From Brevundimonas sp. (GTDB taxonomy: Bacteria > Pseudomonadota > Alphaproteobacteria > Caulobacterales > Caulobacteraceae), in NCBI RefSeq assembly GCF_013912065.1, contig NZ_JACESA010000016.1, positions 1 through 64,000 of the forward strand: a DNA stretch of 64,000 bases, given 5' to 3'. Below, one piece after another: positions 1 through 9,859 of the stretch; within the stretch, counting starts at the first letter, position 1, and each line of letters starts with the position of its first letter. The notes beneath the pieces are model-generated. The model was not told the DNA's origin. It saw only the letters and a program-made list of their open reading frames with translations, and searched no databases. The position numbers and the translations under genes were made by a program.

Positions 1-41
1 ACGAACCTCTCCCTCCCCCGCAGGGGGAGGGAGAGGTTCGT
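1..41. repeat. Perfect hairpin repeat downstream of sucD
   Basis: Two perfectly complementary 19-base arms, ACGAACCTCTCCCTCCCCC and its complement, flank a three-base loop (20-22). The hairpin lies 4 bases beyond the sucD stop codon, so it may help end or stabilise the sucCD transcript. No clear T-run is visible because the window edge cuts the flank. The purine/pyrimidine-rich core resembles the hairpins at 54363-54431, so a dispersed intergenic repeat is equally possible. Confidence 0.6.
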
Positions 42-45
42 GCGA

Positions 46-948
46 TCAGCCCTTCAGCACTTCCACCAGAGTCTTGCCCAGGCGGGCCGGCGATTCCGAC
101 ATGCGGATGCCGGCGGCTTCCATCGCCGCGATCTTGGATTCCGCATCGCCCTTGCCGCCCGAGACGACGGCGCCGGCGTGGCCCATGGTGCGGCCCTTGG
201 GCGCGGTGCGTCCGGCGATGAAGCCGGCCATCGGCTTCTTGCGGCCCTTCTTGGCTTCGTCGATCAGGAACTGGGCGGCGTCTTCTTCGGCGCCGCCGCC
301 GATTTCACCGATCATGATGATCGAGGTGGTTTCCGGATCGGCCAGGAACATTTCCAGCATGTCGATGAACTCGGTGCCCTTGACCGGGTCGCCGCCGATG
401 CCGACGGCCGTGGTCTGGCCCAGGCCTTCGTTCGAGGTCTGGAACACGGCCTCATAGGTCAGGGTGCCCGAACGCGACACGATGCCGACCGAGCCCTTCT
501 TGAAGATATTGCCCGGCATGATGCCGATCTTGCACTCGTCCGGGGTCAGGACGCCGGGGCAGTTCGGGCCCAGCAGGCGCGACTTGGAGCCTTCCAGCCG
601 GCGCTTGACGTTGACCATGTCCAGCACCGGGATACCCTCGGTGATGCAGGTGATGAAGGGGATCTCGGCGTCGATGGCTTCGATGATGGCGGCGGCCGCG
701 CCCGACGGCGGGACATAGATCACCGAGGCGTCGGCGCCGGTGGCGTCCTTGGCTTCGGCGACCGAGGCGTAGATCGGCAGGGTTTCGCCGTGCGAACCGG
801 TCCAGTTGGTGCCGCCCTTGGTCGGATGCACGCCGGCGACCATCTGGGTGCCGTGATAGGCCAGGGCCTGTTCGGTGTGGAAGCCGCCGGTCTTGCCGGT
901 CAGGCCCTGAACGATGATCTTGGTGTCTTTGTTGACGAGGATGGACAT
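46..948 (-). CDS. sucD: Succinyl-CoA ligase (ADP-forming) subunit alpha
   Basis: Alpha subunit of succinyl-CoA synthetase in the TCA cycle, interconverting succinyl-CoA and succinate with nucleoside triphosphate formation in the cytoplasm. The 300-residue length is normal. It starts MSILVNKDT, has an N-terminal CoA-binding Rossmann region (VQGLTGKTG, residues 13-21), the LLGPNCPG segment near residues 125-132, and the phosphorylated histidine in [16 protein letters not shown] (His257). It lies 61 bases downstream of sucC on the same strand, the usual sucCD order, so the two are surely one operon. Nothing unusual is seen. Confidence 0.98.
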   Translation of the reverse strand: MSILVNKDTKIIVQGLTGKTGGFHTEQALAYHGTQMVAGVHPTKGGTNWTGSHGETLPIYASVAEAKDATGADASVIYVPPSGAAAAIIEAIDAEIPFITCITEGIPVLDMVNVKRRLEGSKSRLLGPNCPGVLTPDECKIGIMPGNIFKKGSVGIVSRSGTLTYEAVFQTSNEGLGQTTAVGIGGDPVKGTEFIDMLEMFLADPETTSIIMIGEIGGGAEEDAAQFLIDEAKKGRKKPMAGFIAGRTAPKGRTMGHAGAVVSGGKGDAESKIAAMEAAGIRMSESPARLGKTLVEVLKG

Positions 949-1009
949 GGGTCTATCGATCTCTGGAATGTGTCTGTCAGCGGGGCGGTAGCGGGCTGAG
1001 GCGAGCGCC

Positions 1010-2200
<1,191 letters not shown>

Positions 2201-2285
2201 GAGGGACCGTCGCAACCGCTGCTGGGAGAGTTGCGGGGCTTATAGGCCCCGTCCCTTCGCAGGTGCAACCGTCCACAGCCTGCCT

Positions 2286-3800
2286 TTAGTCGACCCAGTC
2301 CTTCTTGAGGGTGCGCGAGGCTCCGATCAGCAGCACCGCCGCCAGCACATAGAAGCCCATGCCGGTATAGATGGCCCATCTCAGGCTCTCCTCGCCGAAG
2401 CGCGGCGCCAGCAGATCGCTCATCCAGCCGAAATAATAGAAGCCGACCGCGATCCCCAGCAGATTGTTCAGCAGCAGGAACAGGGCCGAGGCCGTCGACC
2501 GCATCGCCGCCGGCACCAGATGCTGGACCGCCGCCGTGATCGGCCCCAGCCAGGCCAGGTTCAGCCCGGTCGGCAGCAGGAAGATCAGGAAGGCCAGGGT
2601 CAGCTGCTGCGCATGGCTGCCCCCGCCCGGCAGGACCAGGCCGATCAGCCAGGGCGAGTTCATCGCCAGGATGAAACAGGGCGCCGAAATCAGGAAGGCG
2701 ACGGCCGGGGTCAGGGGATAGGCGCCCTTGCCCTTCTTCGACAGCTTGTCGGCGATCATCCCGCCCAGCCAGATGCCCAGAATGCCGCCGATCAGGGCGA
2801 TGCCGGAATAATACCAGCTGGTCTGACGCAGGGTCAGGTCGAAGCTGCGCATGAAGAACAGCGGCAGCCAGCCCGCGACCCCATAGCCGCACACCGACGA
2901 CGAGGCGGCGCCCAGGCCCAGCAGCCAGAAGCTGGGCTTCCTGATCACCACCGAGGCGGTGCGGCGCGCAACCATCAAGGACACCCCGATCACCCCGGCC
3001 AGCAGGCCGCCGAAGCCCAGCACCAGCGGATTGCCCAGGGACGTCCCCAACATCCAGCTCAGCCCCGCCAGGATCAGCAGTCCGGCGCCGAGGCCCAGCA
3101 TGACCTGGGCCGCGATCTTGCCCGCCCGGTCCGTGCCGACCGGCGCCGCCGCCAGGGCTGCAAGCTGGGCCTCGGTCTTCACCGCATCGGTTCCGCCGCG
3201 CTTCGGATCCTTCACCGTCAGCCGCAGCAGGGGCGCGACCAGCAGGCCCAGCAGACCGACGACGATGAAGGCCGTCCGCCAGCCATAGGTCGCCGCCAGC
3301 AGGCCTCCCACCAGGGTGCCGGACGCCATGCCCAGCGGAATGCCGAAGGCGAAGGCCGCCAGGGCCCGCGCCCGCTGATGCGGCGGGAAATAGTCGGCGA
3401 TCAGCGAATAGGCCGGGGCCACCCCGCCCGCCTCGCCTACGCCCACGCCCATCCGGCACAGGAACAGCTGTCCGAACGAGCCGGCCATGCCGCACAGGGC
3501 GGTGAATCCGGACCAGACCGCCAGCGCCCCGGTCATGATCCACACCCGGCTGTACCGGTCGGCCAGCCAGGCCAGGGGAATGGCCAGGGTCGAATAGACC
3601 GAGGCGAAGGCGATGCCGCCCAGAAGGCCGAACTGGCTGTCGGACAGGCCGAACTCGGCCTTCAGCGGCGCGGCCAGAATGCCGATGATCTGCCGATCCA
3701 GGAAGTTCAGCATGTAGATCAGGATCAGCACCGCCAGCACATAGAAGCGGTAGCCGGGCCGGTGGGGCGTATGATCGCCCGTCAGCGTGTCCGTCGTCAT
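2286..3800 (-). CDS. MFS transporter, spinster-like
   Basis: Inner-membrane major-facilitator transporter of about 504 residues with roughly 12 predicted membrane segments. The first half has the MFS signature layout: NFLDRQIIGILAAPLKAEF in helix 1, the loop LAWLADRYSRV, and GVGVGEAGGVAPAYSLIADYF, a pattern common in Spns-like proteobacterial MFS proteins. A long insert between helices 6 and 7 contains extra hydrophobic segments. The start at 3800 is preferred because GAGGGA lies 7 bases upstream; an ATG at 3818 is the alternative. It follows a TonB receptor on the same strand after 122 bases, suggesting inner- and outer-membrane uptake of one substrate, which the sequence does not identify. 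Confidence 0.88.
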   Translation of the reverse strand: MTTDTLTGDHTPHRPGYRFYVLAVLILIYMLNFLDRQIIGILAAPLKAEFGLSDSQFGLLGGIAFASVYSTLAIPLAWLADRYSRVWIMTGALAVWSGFTALCGMAGSFGQLFLCRMGVGVGEAGGVAPAYSLIADYFPPHQRARALAAFAFGIPLGMASGTLVGGLLAATYGWRTAFIVVGLLGLLVAPLLRLTVKDPKRGGTDAVKTEAQLAALAAAPVGTDRAGKIAAQVMLGLGAGLLILAGLSWMLGTSLGNPLVLGFGGLLAGVIGVSLMVARRTASVVIRKPSFWLLGLGAASSSVCGYGVAGWLPLFFMRSFDLTLRQTSWYYSGIALIGGILGIWLGGMIADKLSKKGKGAYPLTPAVAFLISAPCFILAMNSPWLIGLVLPGGGSHAQQLTLAFLIFLLPTGLNLAWLGPITAAVQHLVPAAMRSTASALFLLLNNLLGIAVGFYYFGWMSDLLAPRFGEESLRWAIYTGMGFYVLAAVLLIGASRTLKKDWVD

Positions 3801-3922
3801 CAGCGTTTCCCTCGACATGTCTTTTTATCGTTGGACGCGAGCCTAGCCTTAAGCCGCCGCCCCTGCAAAGCGAAGGGCGGCGGCCCCACGACCGCCGCCC
3901 CTCCATCAGACGTTTCCGGCGA

Positions 3923-6148
3923 TCAGAACCGGTAGGTCAGTCGCGCCGAATAGGTGGTCGGCGGGCCGTAGAAGGCGCTGATCGAGTTGTTGAAGGTCGC
4001 GCCGGAGAAGTTGTAGCCCCCGACCTTGTAACGGACATCGGTCAGATTGCGCCCGAACAGCCCGACCTCCCAGCGCCGGCTCGGCGCGGTCCAGACCACG
4101 CTGGCGTCGGCCAGCACATAGCCGTCCTGGTCCAGGATGGGATCGGGCGCGTCGAACAGGTGATAGTCCGATCGGTACGACAGCGACGGCGTCACCCGGA
4201 TCTCGCCGCCCAGGATGTCGCCCCGCCAGGTCATGCCGTAATAGGCCGACCACTCCGGCGAGTTCTGCGGTTCGCGCGTGTCGGAGATGTCGACCGGCGT
4301 GCCCGTCACCAGGGTGATGAACTCGTCGAACTCGTTCTTCAGATAGCCCAGCGAGAAGTTGGCGGTGATGTCGTCGGTCAGATAGGCCGAACCTTCCAGT
4401 TCGAAGCCGTAGATGGTCGAGGCGCCGGCGTTGTCGACCACCGAGGCGATGCCGACGGCCGGAGGCGTCGCCACCTGCTGGGTCGTGATCTGCTGGTCCT
4501 GGTAGTCCGAATAGAAGATCGCCGAGGCGAAGTTCATCCGGCGGTCGAACGCCGACCCCTTCAGGCCCAGCTCATAGGTGGTGACGGTTTCCGGCTGGTA
4601 GCCGTCGACCGTCTGGGGCACCAGGGCGGCGTCGCCGCGCATGTCCCAACCGCCGGACTTGAAGCCCTGGCTGACCGACGCGTAGCCGGTGATCTCGTCG
4701 CTGAAATCATACGAGACGCTGGCGCGCGGCGTAAACTTCTCGAAGGTGTCCGAAGCCGTGTAATTGGTCCGCGTCGCGAAGATCGGTCGATCGACACCGC
4801 CGGTAAAGGGCGTCGGCGTGGCGCCCAGATAGAAGAGGCGCAGGACCGAGGCGTCCTTCTCGTCTTGAGTGTAGCGGCCGCCCAGCGAGACATGCAGACG
4901 ATCCGACAGGTCATAGCTGAAGTCGCCGAACACCGAGAAGGACTTGGTGTCGACCGAACCGGCCGCCGCGATGGCCAGGCCCAGATTGCCGGCGATGGTG
5001 TCGAAGGCCCCCGACGAGGTGCCGTCCAGATAGAAGACGCCCGCCACGCCCGACCAGCGATCGCCGGTGAACAGGGCCTGGAACTCCTGGGTGAACTGAT
5101 CGTCCGAATAAATGGCCGGCACGTCCAGGAAGGGCTGGGGCGTCTGGTCGAAGTCGATGATGGTCGAGGTGTCGCCGCTGCGATAGGCGGTGATGGACTT
5201 CAGGGTCAGCATGTCGTTGACCCGGTATTCGCCGGTCAGGGCCACGCCCTCCGTCACCACCTTCTGCTCGCCGGTGATGCCGGCGTAGGTGTCGTAGTCG
5301 CCGGCCGGGGGCGTATAGCCGCCGGTGGTGGAGTTGACCTCGCGGTGGCCGTGGCGGGGGCTGGAGTCGTCCTCGACCCGATCCCAGGCCAGGCGGAAGA
5401 ACAGGCTGTCGGTCGGCGTCCATTCGGCGCTGGCGCGATAGGCGGTGACGTCCTTGTCGTACTGGTCCTCGCCGGTGTTCAGGTTCTGGCCATAGCCGTC
5501 GCGCTGATAGGTGGCGACAGCCCCGCCGATGGCGAAGGTGTCGCCGACCGGCATCGAACCCGAAACCAGGAAGTTATGCTCGTTGTACGACCCGACCTCG
5601 GCCCGCGCCGTCAGGCTGGGCTCGGCGCCCAGGCGTTTGGTGACGTATTTGATCGCCCCGCCGATGGTGTTGCGGCCGTAAAGCGTGCCCTGCGGCCCGC
5701 GCAGCACCTCGATGCGCTGGATGTCGAAGATGTCCAGCACGGCGCCCTGCGGACGGGCCACATAGACGTCGTCGATATAGAGGCCCACGCCGGGCTCGAA
5801 GCCCCACAGCGGGTCCTGCTGGCCCACGCCGCGGATGAAGCTGATCAGGGTCGAGTTCGAGCCGCGCGCGATCTGCACCGTGGCGTTCGGCGTCTGCTGC
5901 TGCAGGGCGGTGATGTCGGTGGCGCCGGTCTGTTCCAGACGTTCGCCGCTGAGGGCCGAGACCGCGACCGGCACGTCCTTCAGCTGTTCGTCGCGCCGAC
6001 GGGCGGTGACGACGATGTCCTCGACCATATTGGCCTGTCCGGTGTTGGCGGCCTGGGCCGCCGGCGCCGCGTCCTGAGCCGTGGAGGCCCCCGCGAGCAC
6101 GCCCCACGCCGCGCCGGCCAGCAGCGCGCACTTCACATGATGCTTCAT
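3923..6148 (-). CDS. TonB-dependent outer-membrane receptor
   Basis: Energy-dependent outer-membrane importer of 741 residues. It has a signal peptide (MKHHVKCALLAGAAWGVLAG, cleavage near ASTAQ), a TonB-box-like segment MVEDIVVTARRR near residue 41, a plug domain (VLRGPQGTLYGRNTIGGAIKYVT near 148-170) and a beta barrel ending in the aromatic residue of RLTYRF. The short EIVVTA-type box and the DVPVAVSAL segment are typical of the large receptor family in caulobacters and sphingomonads that imports plant- or aromatic-derived compounds; the ligand is unknown. It lies upstream of the MFS gene and is divergent from a TetR regulator, which probably controls it. Confidence 0.93.
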   Translation of the reverse strand: MKHHVKCALLAGAAWGVLAGASTAQDAAPAAQAANTGQANMVEDIVVTARRRDEQLKDVPVAVSALSGERLEQTGATDITALQQQTPNATVQIARGSNSTLISFIRGVGQQDPLWGFEPGVGLYIDDVYVARPQGAVLDIFDIQRIEVLRGPQGTLYGRNTIGGAIKYVTKRLGAEPSLTARAEVGSYNEHNFLVSGSMPVGDTFAIGGAVATYQRDGYGQNLNTGEDQYDKDVTAYRASAEWTPTDSLFFRLAWDRVEDDSSPRHGHREVNSTTGGYTPPAGDYDTYAGITGEQKVVTEGVALTGEYRVNDMLTLKSITAYRSGDTSTIIDFDQTPQPFLDVPAIYSDDQFTQEFQALFTGDRWSGVAGVFYLDGTSSGAFDTIAGNLGLAIAAAGSVDTKSFSVFGDFSYDLSDRLHVSLGGRYTQDEKDASVLRLFYLGATPTPFTGGVDRPIFATRTNYTASDTFEKFTPRASVSYDFSDEITGYASVSQGFKSGGWDMRGDAALVPQTVDGYQPETVTTYELGLKGSAFDRRMNFASAIFYSDYQDQQITTQQVATPPAVGIASVVDNAGASTIYGFELEGSAYLTDDITANFSLGYLKNEFDEFITLVTGTPVDISDTREPQNSPEWSAYYGMTWRGDILGGEIRVTPSLSYRSDYHLFDAPDPILDQDGYVLADASVVWTAPSRRWEVGLFGRNLTDVRYKVGGYNFSGATFNNSISAFYGPPTTYSARLTYRF

Positions 6149-6180
6149 GATCCTAACCCCTTTTTGTCGTTTCCAGCCCG

Positions 6181-6206
6181 ATTGACGCTTTTATTCAGCG
6201 TTCAAT
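6181..6206. promoter_or_regulatory. Candidate TetR operator
   Basis: In the 180-base divergent region between the TonB receptor and the TetR gene, ATTGACGCT (6181-6189) and AGCGTTCAAT (6197-6206) form an inverted repeat with one extra base in the right arm. It lies about 33 bases upstream of the receptor start, where a bound repressor would block transcription. The link to the neighbouring TetR protein is inferred from position only. Confidence 0.4.
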
Positions 6207-6328
6207 GATTTTCCTGAACCTGACCCGGTTTCGACCGGCTGTCAAACGTTCAGCATTCCCCAGCGTCATTCGATCTCCGCCGTGCGGCGCCGTTGCACCG
6301 GCGCGAGCGCGCGCCTAGCCTCCGGACC

Positions 6329-7084
6329 ATGAGCAAGCTCGACGCTTCGACCGCCGCCCATCGACCCGTCGCCGCCGCGCGTCGCAAGGCCGTCGCGGAC
6401 GCCCCGGCGGCCCGGCGCGGTCGTCCGCCCAAGGCCCAGGCCAAGGCGGCGGGCGAGACCCGCGACCTGATCCTGGATGCGGCCGAGGACCTGTTCTCCA
6501 AACACGGCTTCTACGGCGTCACCATCCGCGAGGTGGCGCGCGAGGCGGGCGTCGACACCGCCCTGGTCCATTATTATTTCGGGGCCAAGCGCGACCTGTT
6601 CGACGCCGTCTTCCTGCGCCGGGCCGAGGTCTGGAACAACGACCGCGTCGCCGCCATCGACCGCTACGCCGAGGCCGCCGGCCCCGACATGACGCTGGAG
6701 GGCCTGCTCGAGGCCTTCCTGCGCCCCCCGTTCGAATGGTCGCTAAAGGGCGGTCCCGGCTGGAAACACTACGCCGCCCTGGTGGCCCAGACCAACGCCA
6801 ACCCCTCCTTCGGCGGCGAGACCATGGCCCGCTATTTCGATCCGGCCATCCACCGGCTGATCGAGCTGATCGCCGTCGTCCTGCCCCAGGCCAGCGAGGT
6901 CGATCTCTACTGGGGCTATCACAATCTGTCCGGCGCCCTGACCCTGACCCTGGGCGAGACCGGCCGCCTTGACCGTCTGTCCGGCGGTCTGGCCCGCTCA
7001 GGCGATCTGGAGACGGCCGGCGATTATATGGTCCGGTTCGCGGCCGCCGGCTTCCGCGCCGTCGCCGGCGTCTCGCCCCGCTGA
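6329..7084 (+). CDS. TetR/AcrR family transcriptional regulator
   Basis: One-component DNA-binding regulator of 251 residues. After a basic, Ala/Pro-rich N-terminal tail of about 35 residues comes the TetR HTH: ETRDLILDAAEDLFSKHGF then VTIREVAREAGVDTALVHYYF, with the recognition helix ending in the typical YYFGAKRDLF. The C-terminal two thirds is the ligand-binding and dimerisation part, with a middle segment like the CecR-type C-terminal domain. The start chosen gives MSKLDAS; an upstream in-frame ATG at 6293 adds 12 residues of unlikely sequence. It diverges from the TonB receptor and probably represses the receptor-MFS unit. It ends 13 bases before the LytTR gene, so they may be cotranscribed. 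Confidence 0.9.
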   Translation: MSKLDASTAAHRPVAAARRKAVADAPAARRGRPPKAQAKAAGETRDLILDAAEDLFSKHGFYGVTIREVAREAGVDTALVHYYFGAKRDLFDAVFLRRAEVWNNDRVAAIDRYAEAAGPDMTLEGLLEAFLRPPFEWSLKGGPGWKHYAALVAQTNANPSFGGETMARYFDPAIHRLIELIAVVLPQASEVDLYWGYHNLSGALTLTLGETGRLDRLSGGLARSGDLETAGDYMVRFAAAGFRAVAGVSPR

Positions 7085-7097
7085 TCGGGCCGTCGCG

Positions 7098-7859
7098 ATG
7101 ACGCCCTCCGTCGACGACCGCCGAACCCTGCTGCGCGGTCTTGTCGTGGCCGGCCTGGTCGGCGTCTTTCTCGCCGTCACCGGCGCCTTCGGCAGCATCG
7201 GCGCGCCTTTTCCGGAGCGCCTGGCCTATTGGATTCTGGTCATGGTCCTGGGCGGGCTTTGGGGCCATCTGTGCAGTCTGGGCGTCGGCCGCTTCCTGAA
7301 TGTGGACGACCGGCCCTGGCTGACCGTGGCGGTGATGACCGGGGTGATCACCGGTCCCCTGTGCGTCATCGTCTGGGTCACGACCGGCCTGTTCTTCAAC
7401 CGCGCCCTCTACCCGCTGGCCACCCTGCCCCAGATGTTCGTTCCGGTTCTGGTCGTGACCCTGGCGATCACCACGCTCAACGTCTTCCTGGGCCGGGCCC
7501 AGCCGGTCCAGACCCACGCCCCGCCGCCGTCCGAACCGCCGCCCCCGGTCCGCTTCCTGGACCGGCTGCCGATGAAGCTCAGGGGCGCGACCCTGCACGC
7601 CGTCCAGGCCGAGGATCATTATCTGCGGCTGCACACCGACCGGGGCTCGGACCTGATCCTGATGCGCCTGTCCGATGCGGTCGAGGAGCTGGAGGGGCTG
7701 GAAGGCGCCCGCACCCATCGCAGCTGGTGGGTGGCCCGATCGGCGGTGCGCGGCGTCGAACGCGGCGACGGCCGCGCCACCCTGACCCTTGAGGGCGGCC
7801 TCAGCGCCCCGGTCAGCCGCCGCTACGCGCGGAGCCTTCGGGAGGCGAACTGGTGGTGA
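7098..7859 (+). CDS. Membrane-anchored LytTR DNA-binding regulator
   Basis: A 253-residue protein. Residues 1-140 hold four hydrophobic segments (for example GLVVAGLVGVFLAVTGAF and VAVMTGVITGPLCVIVWV). A Pro-rich linker follows, then a LytTR domain from about residue 155: LRGATLHAVQAEDHYLRLHT, the RSWWVAR motif, and VSRRYARSLREANWW at the end. LytTR domains bind DNA through beta strands; those fused to four membrane helices act without a response-regulator receiver, so the signal is presumably sensed in the membrane. The start at 7098 follows the TetR stop by 13 bases; an open extension upstream lies inside the TetR gene and was rejected. Its last 47 bases overlap the 3' end of a lipoprotein gene on the other strand. 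Confidence 0.87.
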   Translation: MTPSVDDRRTLLRGLVVAGLVGVFLAVTGAFGSIGAPFPERLAYWILVMVLGGLWGHLCSLGVGRFLNVDDRPWLTVAVMTGVITGPLCVIVWVTTGLFFNRALYPLATLPQMFVPVLVVTLAITTLNVFLGRAQPVQTHAPPPSEPPPPVRFLDRLPMKLRGATLHAVQAEDHYLRLHTDRGSDLILMRLSDAVEELEGLEGARTHRSWWVARSAVRGVERGDGRATLTLEGGLSAPVSRRYARSLREANWW

Positions 7860-8289
7860 GTTCGGCGGTCGAGGCGGCGCAACCGCTCAGCGTGTCGTCG
7901 CCGATCTCGACCCGCGCCGTCAGCGGATAGGTGCGGTCGCTCATCCCGTCCGAACATTCGGTGGCGATCAGCACGACGTTCAGCGCCTGTTTCAGGTCGG
8001 TGGAGGTGGCGTAGGTGGCGACCGTCCCCTGCACCGTGGCGCCCCGGTTCGGCGCATTCTGCTTAGGCTGGTCCATGCGGGTATAGACCAGATTGTCCGG
8101 CGTGATCTCGACGCTCCAGAAGGGTTCGGTTCCCAGGGCCCGCACCGGCCTGCCCAGATCGACCCCGCCCAGCACCGGCGCGGTCTCGGGCGGCGGGGCC
8201 GATTCCGGCCCCTTGTCGTTGCGGTCGTAACAGCCGCTCGCCCCGGTCAGGACGGCTCCGGCCAGCAGCAAGGCGAAAATCGAACGCAT
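7813..8289 (-). CDS. Small lipoprotein, COG3650-like
   Basis: A predicted 158-residue lipoprotein. The N-terminus MRSIFALLLAGAVLTGASGC has a hydrophobic core and a lipobox-like ASGC, giving a mature protein anchored at Cys20. The mature part contains RALGTEPFWSVEI and CSDGMSDRTYPLTARV, a pair of blocks shared with uncharacterised proteins of the COG3650 type; no enzyme function is known. An upstream in-frame ATG (8343) would put 18 residues before the signal and was rejected. It converges on the LytTR gene with a 47-base 3' overlap and diverges from the DNA methyltransferase, with 81 bases between starts. Confidence 0.78.
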   Translation of the reverse strand: MRSIFALLLAGAVLTGASGCYDRNDKGPESAPPPETAPVLGGVDLGRPVRALGTEPFWSVEITPDNLVYTRMDQPKQNAPNRGATVQGTVATYATSTDLKQALNVVLIATECSDGMSDRTYPLTARVEIGDDTLSGCAASTAELTTSSPPEGSARSGG

Positions 8290-8370
8290 GGACGGGCTCC
8301 CCTCTGTCGGCCCGCAGGTGTGGACGACGTCGCCCTCGGTCAAGGCCCGCGCCTGAGTTAAGCTGTTCCG

Positions 8371-9516
8371 ATGCCGATTCGCCCCACCGCATACGAATTC
8401 TTCGCCGGCGGCGGCCTCGCCGGCCTGGGCTTGGGTTCGGATTCAGGCATCCACACCGTCTTCGCCAACGACATGGACCCGGCCAAGGCGCGGGCCTTCG
8501 TCGCCAACCACCCCGATATTCCCTTCGTCCAGGGCGACGTCTGGACCCTGAGCCCTGACGACCTGCCCGGCGCGCCAGACCTGGCCTGGGCCTCCTCGCC
8601 CTGTCAGGACGTCAGCCTGGCCGGCGCGCGCGGCGGGCTGGAGGCCGGGCGGTCGGGCGCCTTCTGGGGCTTCTGGCGGCTGATGCAGGGCCTGGCGGAC
8701 CAGGACCGCGCGCCCCGCGTCATCGTGCTGGAAAACGTCATCGGCCTGCTGACCTCTGGCCCGAAGACCGAAACGGGACGGGATTTCGCCGCCGTCTGCG
8801 CCGCCATGGCCGAGGCCGGCTACAGGGTCGGCGCGCTTGAGATGGACGCCGCCCACTGGCTGCCCCAGTCGCGCCCGCGCCTGTTCGTCGTCGCTGTGCG
8901 AGGCGCGGCCCGGGACGGCGCGCCGCAGGCGTCCGGCCCGTCCGCGCCCTTCCACACGTCCCGCCTGATCGCCGCCCATGCCCGCCTGCCCCAGGCCGTG
9001 CGCGACGCCTGGGCCTGGTGGAGCCTGCCCACGCCGCCCCGTCGCAACCTCGACCTCGCCGCCCTGCTGGAGCCGGACGCGGCGGTCGCCTGGCTGGACG
9101 ACGGCGAGGCCGTCCTGGCCCTCGCCGCCCCGCTGCACCGCGCCCGGGTGGAGGCCGCCGTCGCCTCGGGTCGGCGCATGGTCGGCGCCGCCTATCGCCG
9201 CGTCAGGGTCGAGAACGGGCGCAAGGTCCAGCGGCTGGAGATCCGTTTCGACGGCCTGGCCGGCTGTCTGCGCACCCCCGCCGGCGGCTCGTCGCGCCAG
9301 TATGTCATCGTGTGCGACGGCGGCCGGGCGCGCGTGCGGCGGCTGACCGGGCGCGAGGCGGCGCGGCTGATGGGGGTGGCCGACGACTATCGTCTGCCCG
9401 CCAGCGAGAGCGCGGCCCTGAAACTGATGGGCGACGCCGTCGCCGTCCCGGTCGTGCGCGCCCTGACCGAGGGCCTGCTTCTGCCCGCCCTCAGCCCGCG
9501 TCGCGCGGCGGCCTGA
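8371..9516 (+). CDS. DNA (cytosine-5-)-methyltransferase, solitary
   Basis: A 381-residue C5 methyltransferase that transfers a methyl group from S-adenosylmethionine to cytosine in DNA. Motif I is YEFFAGGGLAGLGL (8-21). Motif IV is SSPCQDVS with the catalytic Cys78. Motif VI is LENVIG with Glu121, motif VIII is QSRPRLFVV, and the terminal LMGDAVAVPVV matches motif X. The target-recognition region lies between about residues 190 and 310, and its specificity cannot be read from the sequence. No restriction endonuclease gene is adjacent, so it is an orphan: an epigenetic or protective enzyme, or a remnant of a restriction system. The AT-richer, repeat-bearing tract after it may hint at acquisition. 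Confidence 0.93.
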   Translation: MPIRPTAYEFFAGGGLAGLGLGSDSGIHTVFANDMDPAKARAFVANHPDIPFVQGDVWTLSPDDLPGAPDLAWASSPCQDVSLAGARGGLEAGRSGAFWGFWRLMQGLADQDRAPRVIVLENVIGLLTSGPKTETGRDFAAVCAAMAEAGYRVGALEMDAAHWLPQSRPRLFVVAVRGAARDGAPQASGPSAPFHTSRLIAAHARLPQAVRDAWAWWSLPTPPRRNLDLAALLEPDAAVAWLDDGEAVLALAAPLHRARVEAAVASGRRMVGAAYRRVRVENGRKVQRLEIRFDGLAGCLRTPAGGSSRQYVIVCDGGRARVRRLTGREAARLMGVADDYRLPASESAALKLMGDAVAVPVVRALTEGLLLPALSPRRAAA

Positions 9517-9859
9517 CCGCGCCAGCCCACCTAATTCTGAAAAGAAAATCGGGCGATTTCAGCCCCCTGACTTCGCCAAAAGCCCATCGACCCGACAGGG
9601 CTTCGACCTGGCCTATTATGGCCGCCGCTCGTTGAAAGTCGGTCTTTGAAAATCGAATCCCCAAGCGAGTTGGACTCTTGGAGTCTTGGACTGTTTTTTC
9701 TGGAGTCCAACATCACGCCGCCGATGACGGCGGCAATTGCACTCTTTTGCATACTGCACTGATTTCAGGCTGTGCAGTTTAATTCAGCCTTTGAAATCAT
9801 AAGGATTTTCGGCCCGGCGAGATCACAGGGTGCAATCTCGCCGGGTCGAGCCGGTCGCC
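9517..9859. other. 343-base gene-free tract with inverted and direct repeats
   Basis: No credible gene is seen. The tract is visibly richer in A and T than its neighbours. GTTGGACTC (9669-9677) is matched by the inverted copy GAGTCCAAC (9703-9711), and TTGGACT also recurs directly at 9686-9692. At the far end CCCGGCGAGAT (9813-9823) and ATCTCGCCGGG (9835-9845) form a strong stem 15 bases beyond the ydbL-like stop, without a T-run, that may act as a transcript end for the leftward operon. Confidence 0.55.

Noticed and set aside
4160-6208. A long open frame on the plus strand inside the TonB receptor gene
   Set aside because: It mirrors the receptor in antisense, has no recognisable domain and reflects high GC codon bias. 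Similar long antisense frames at 57439-59232 and 11224-13875 were rejected for the same reason.
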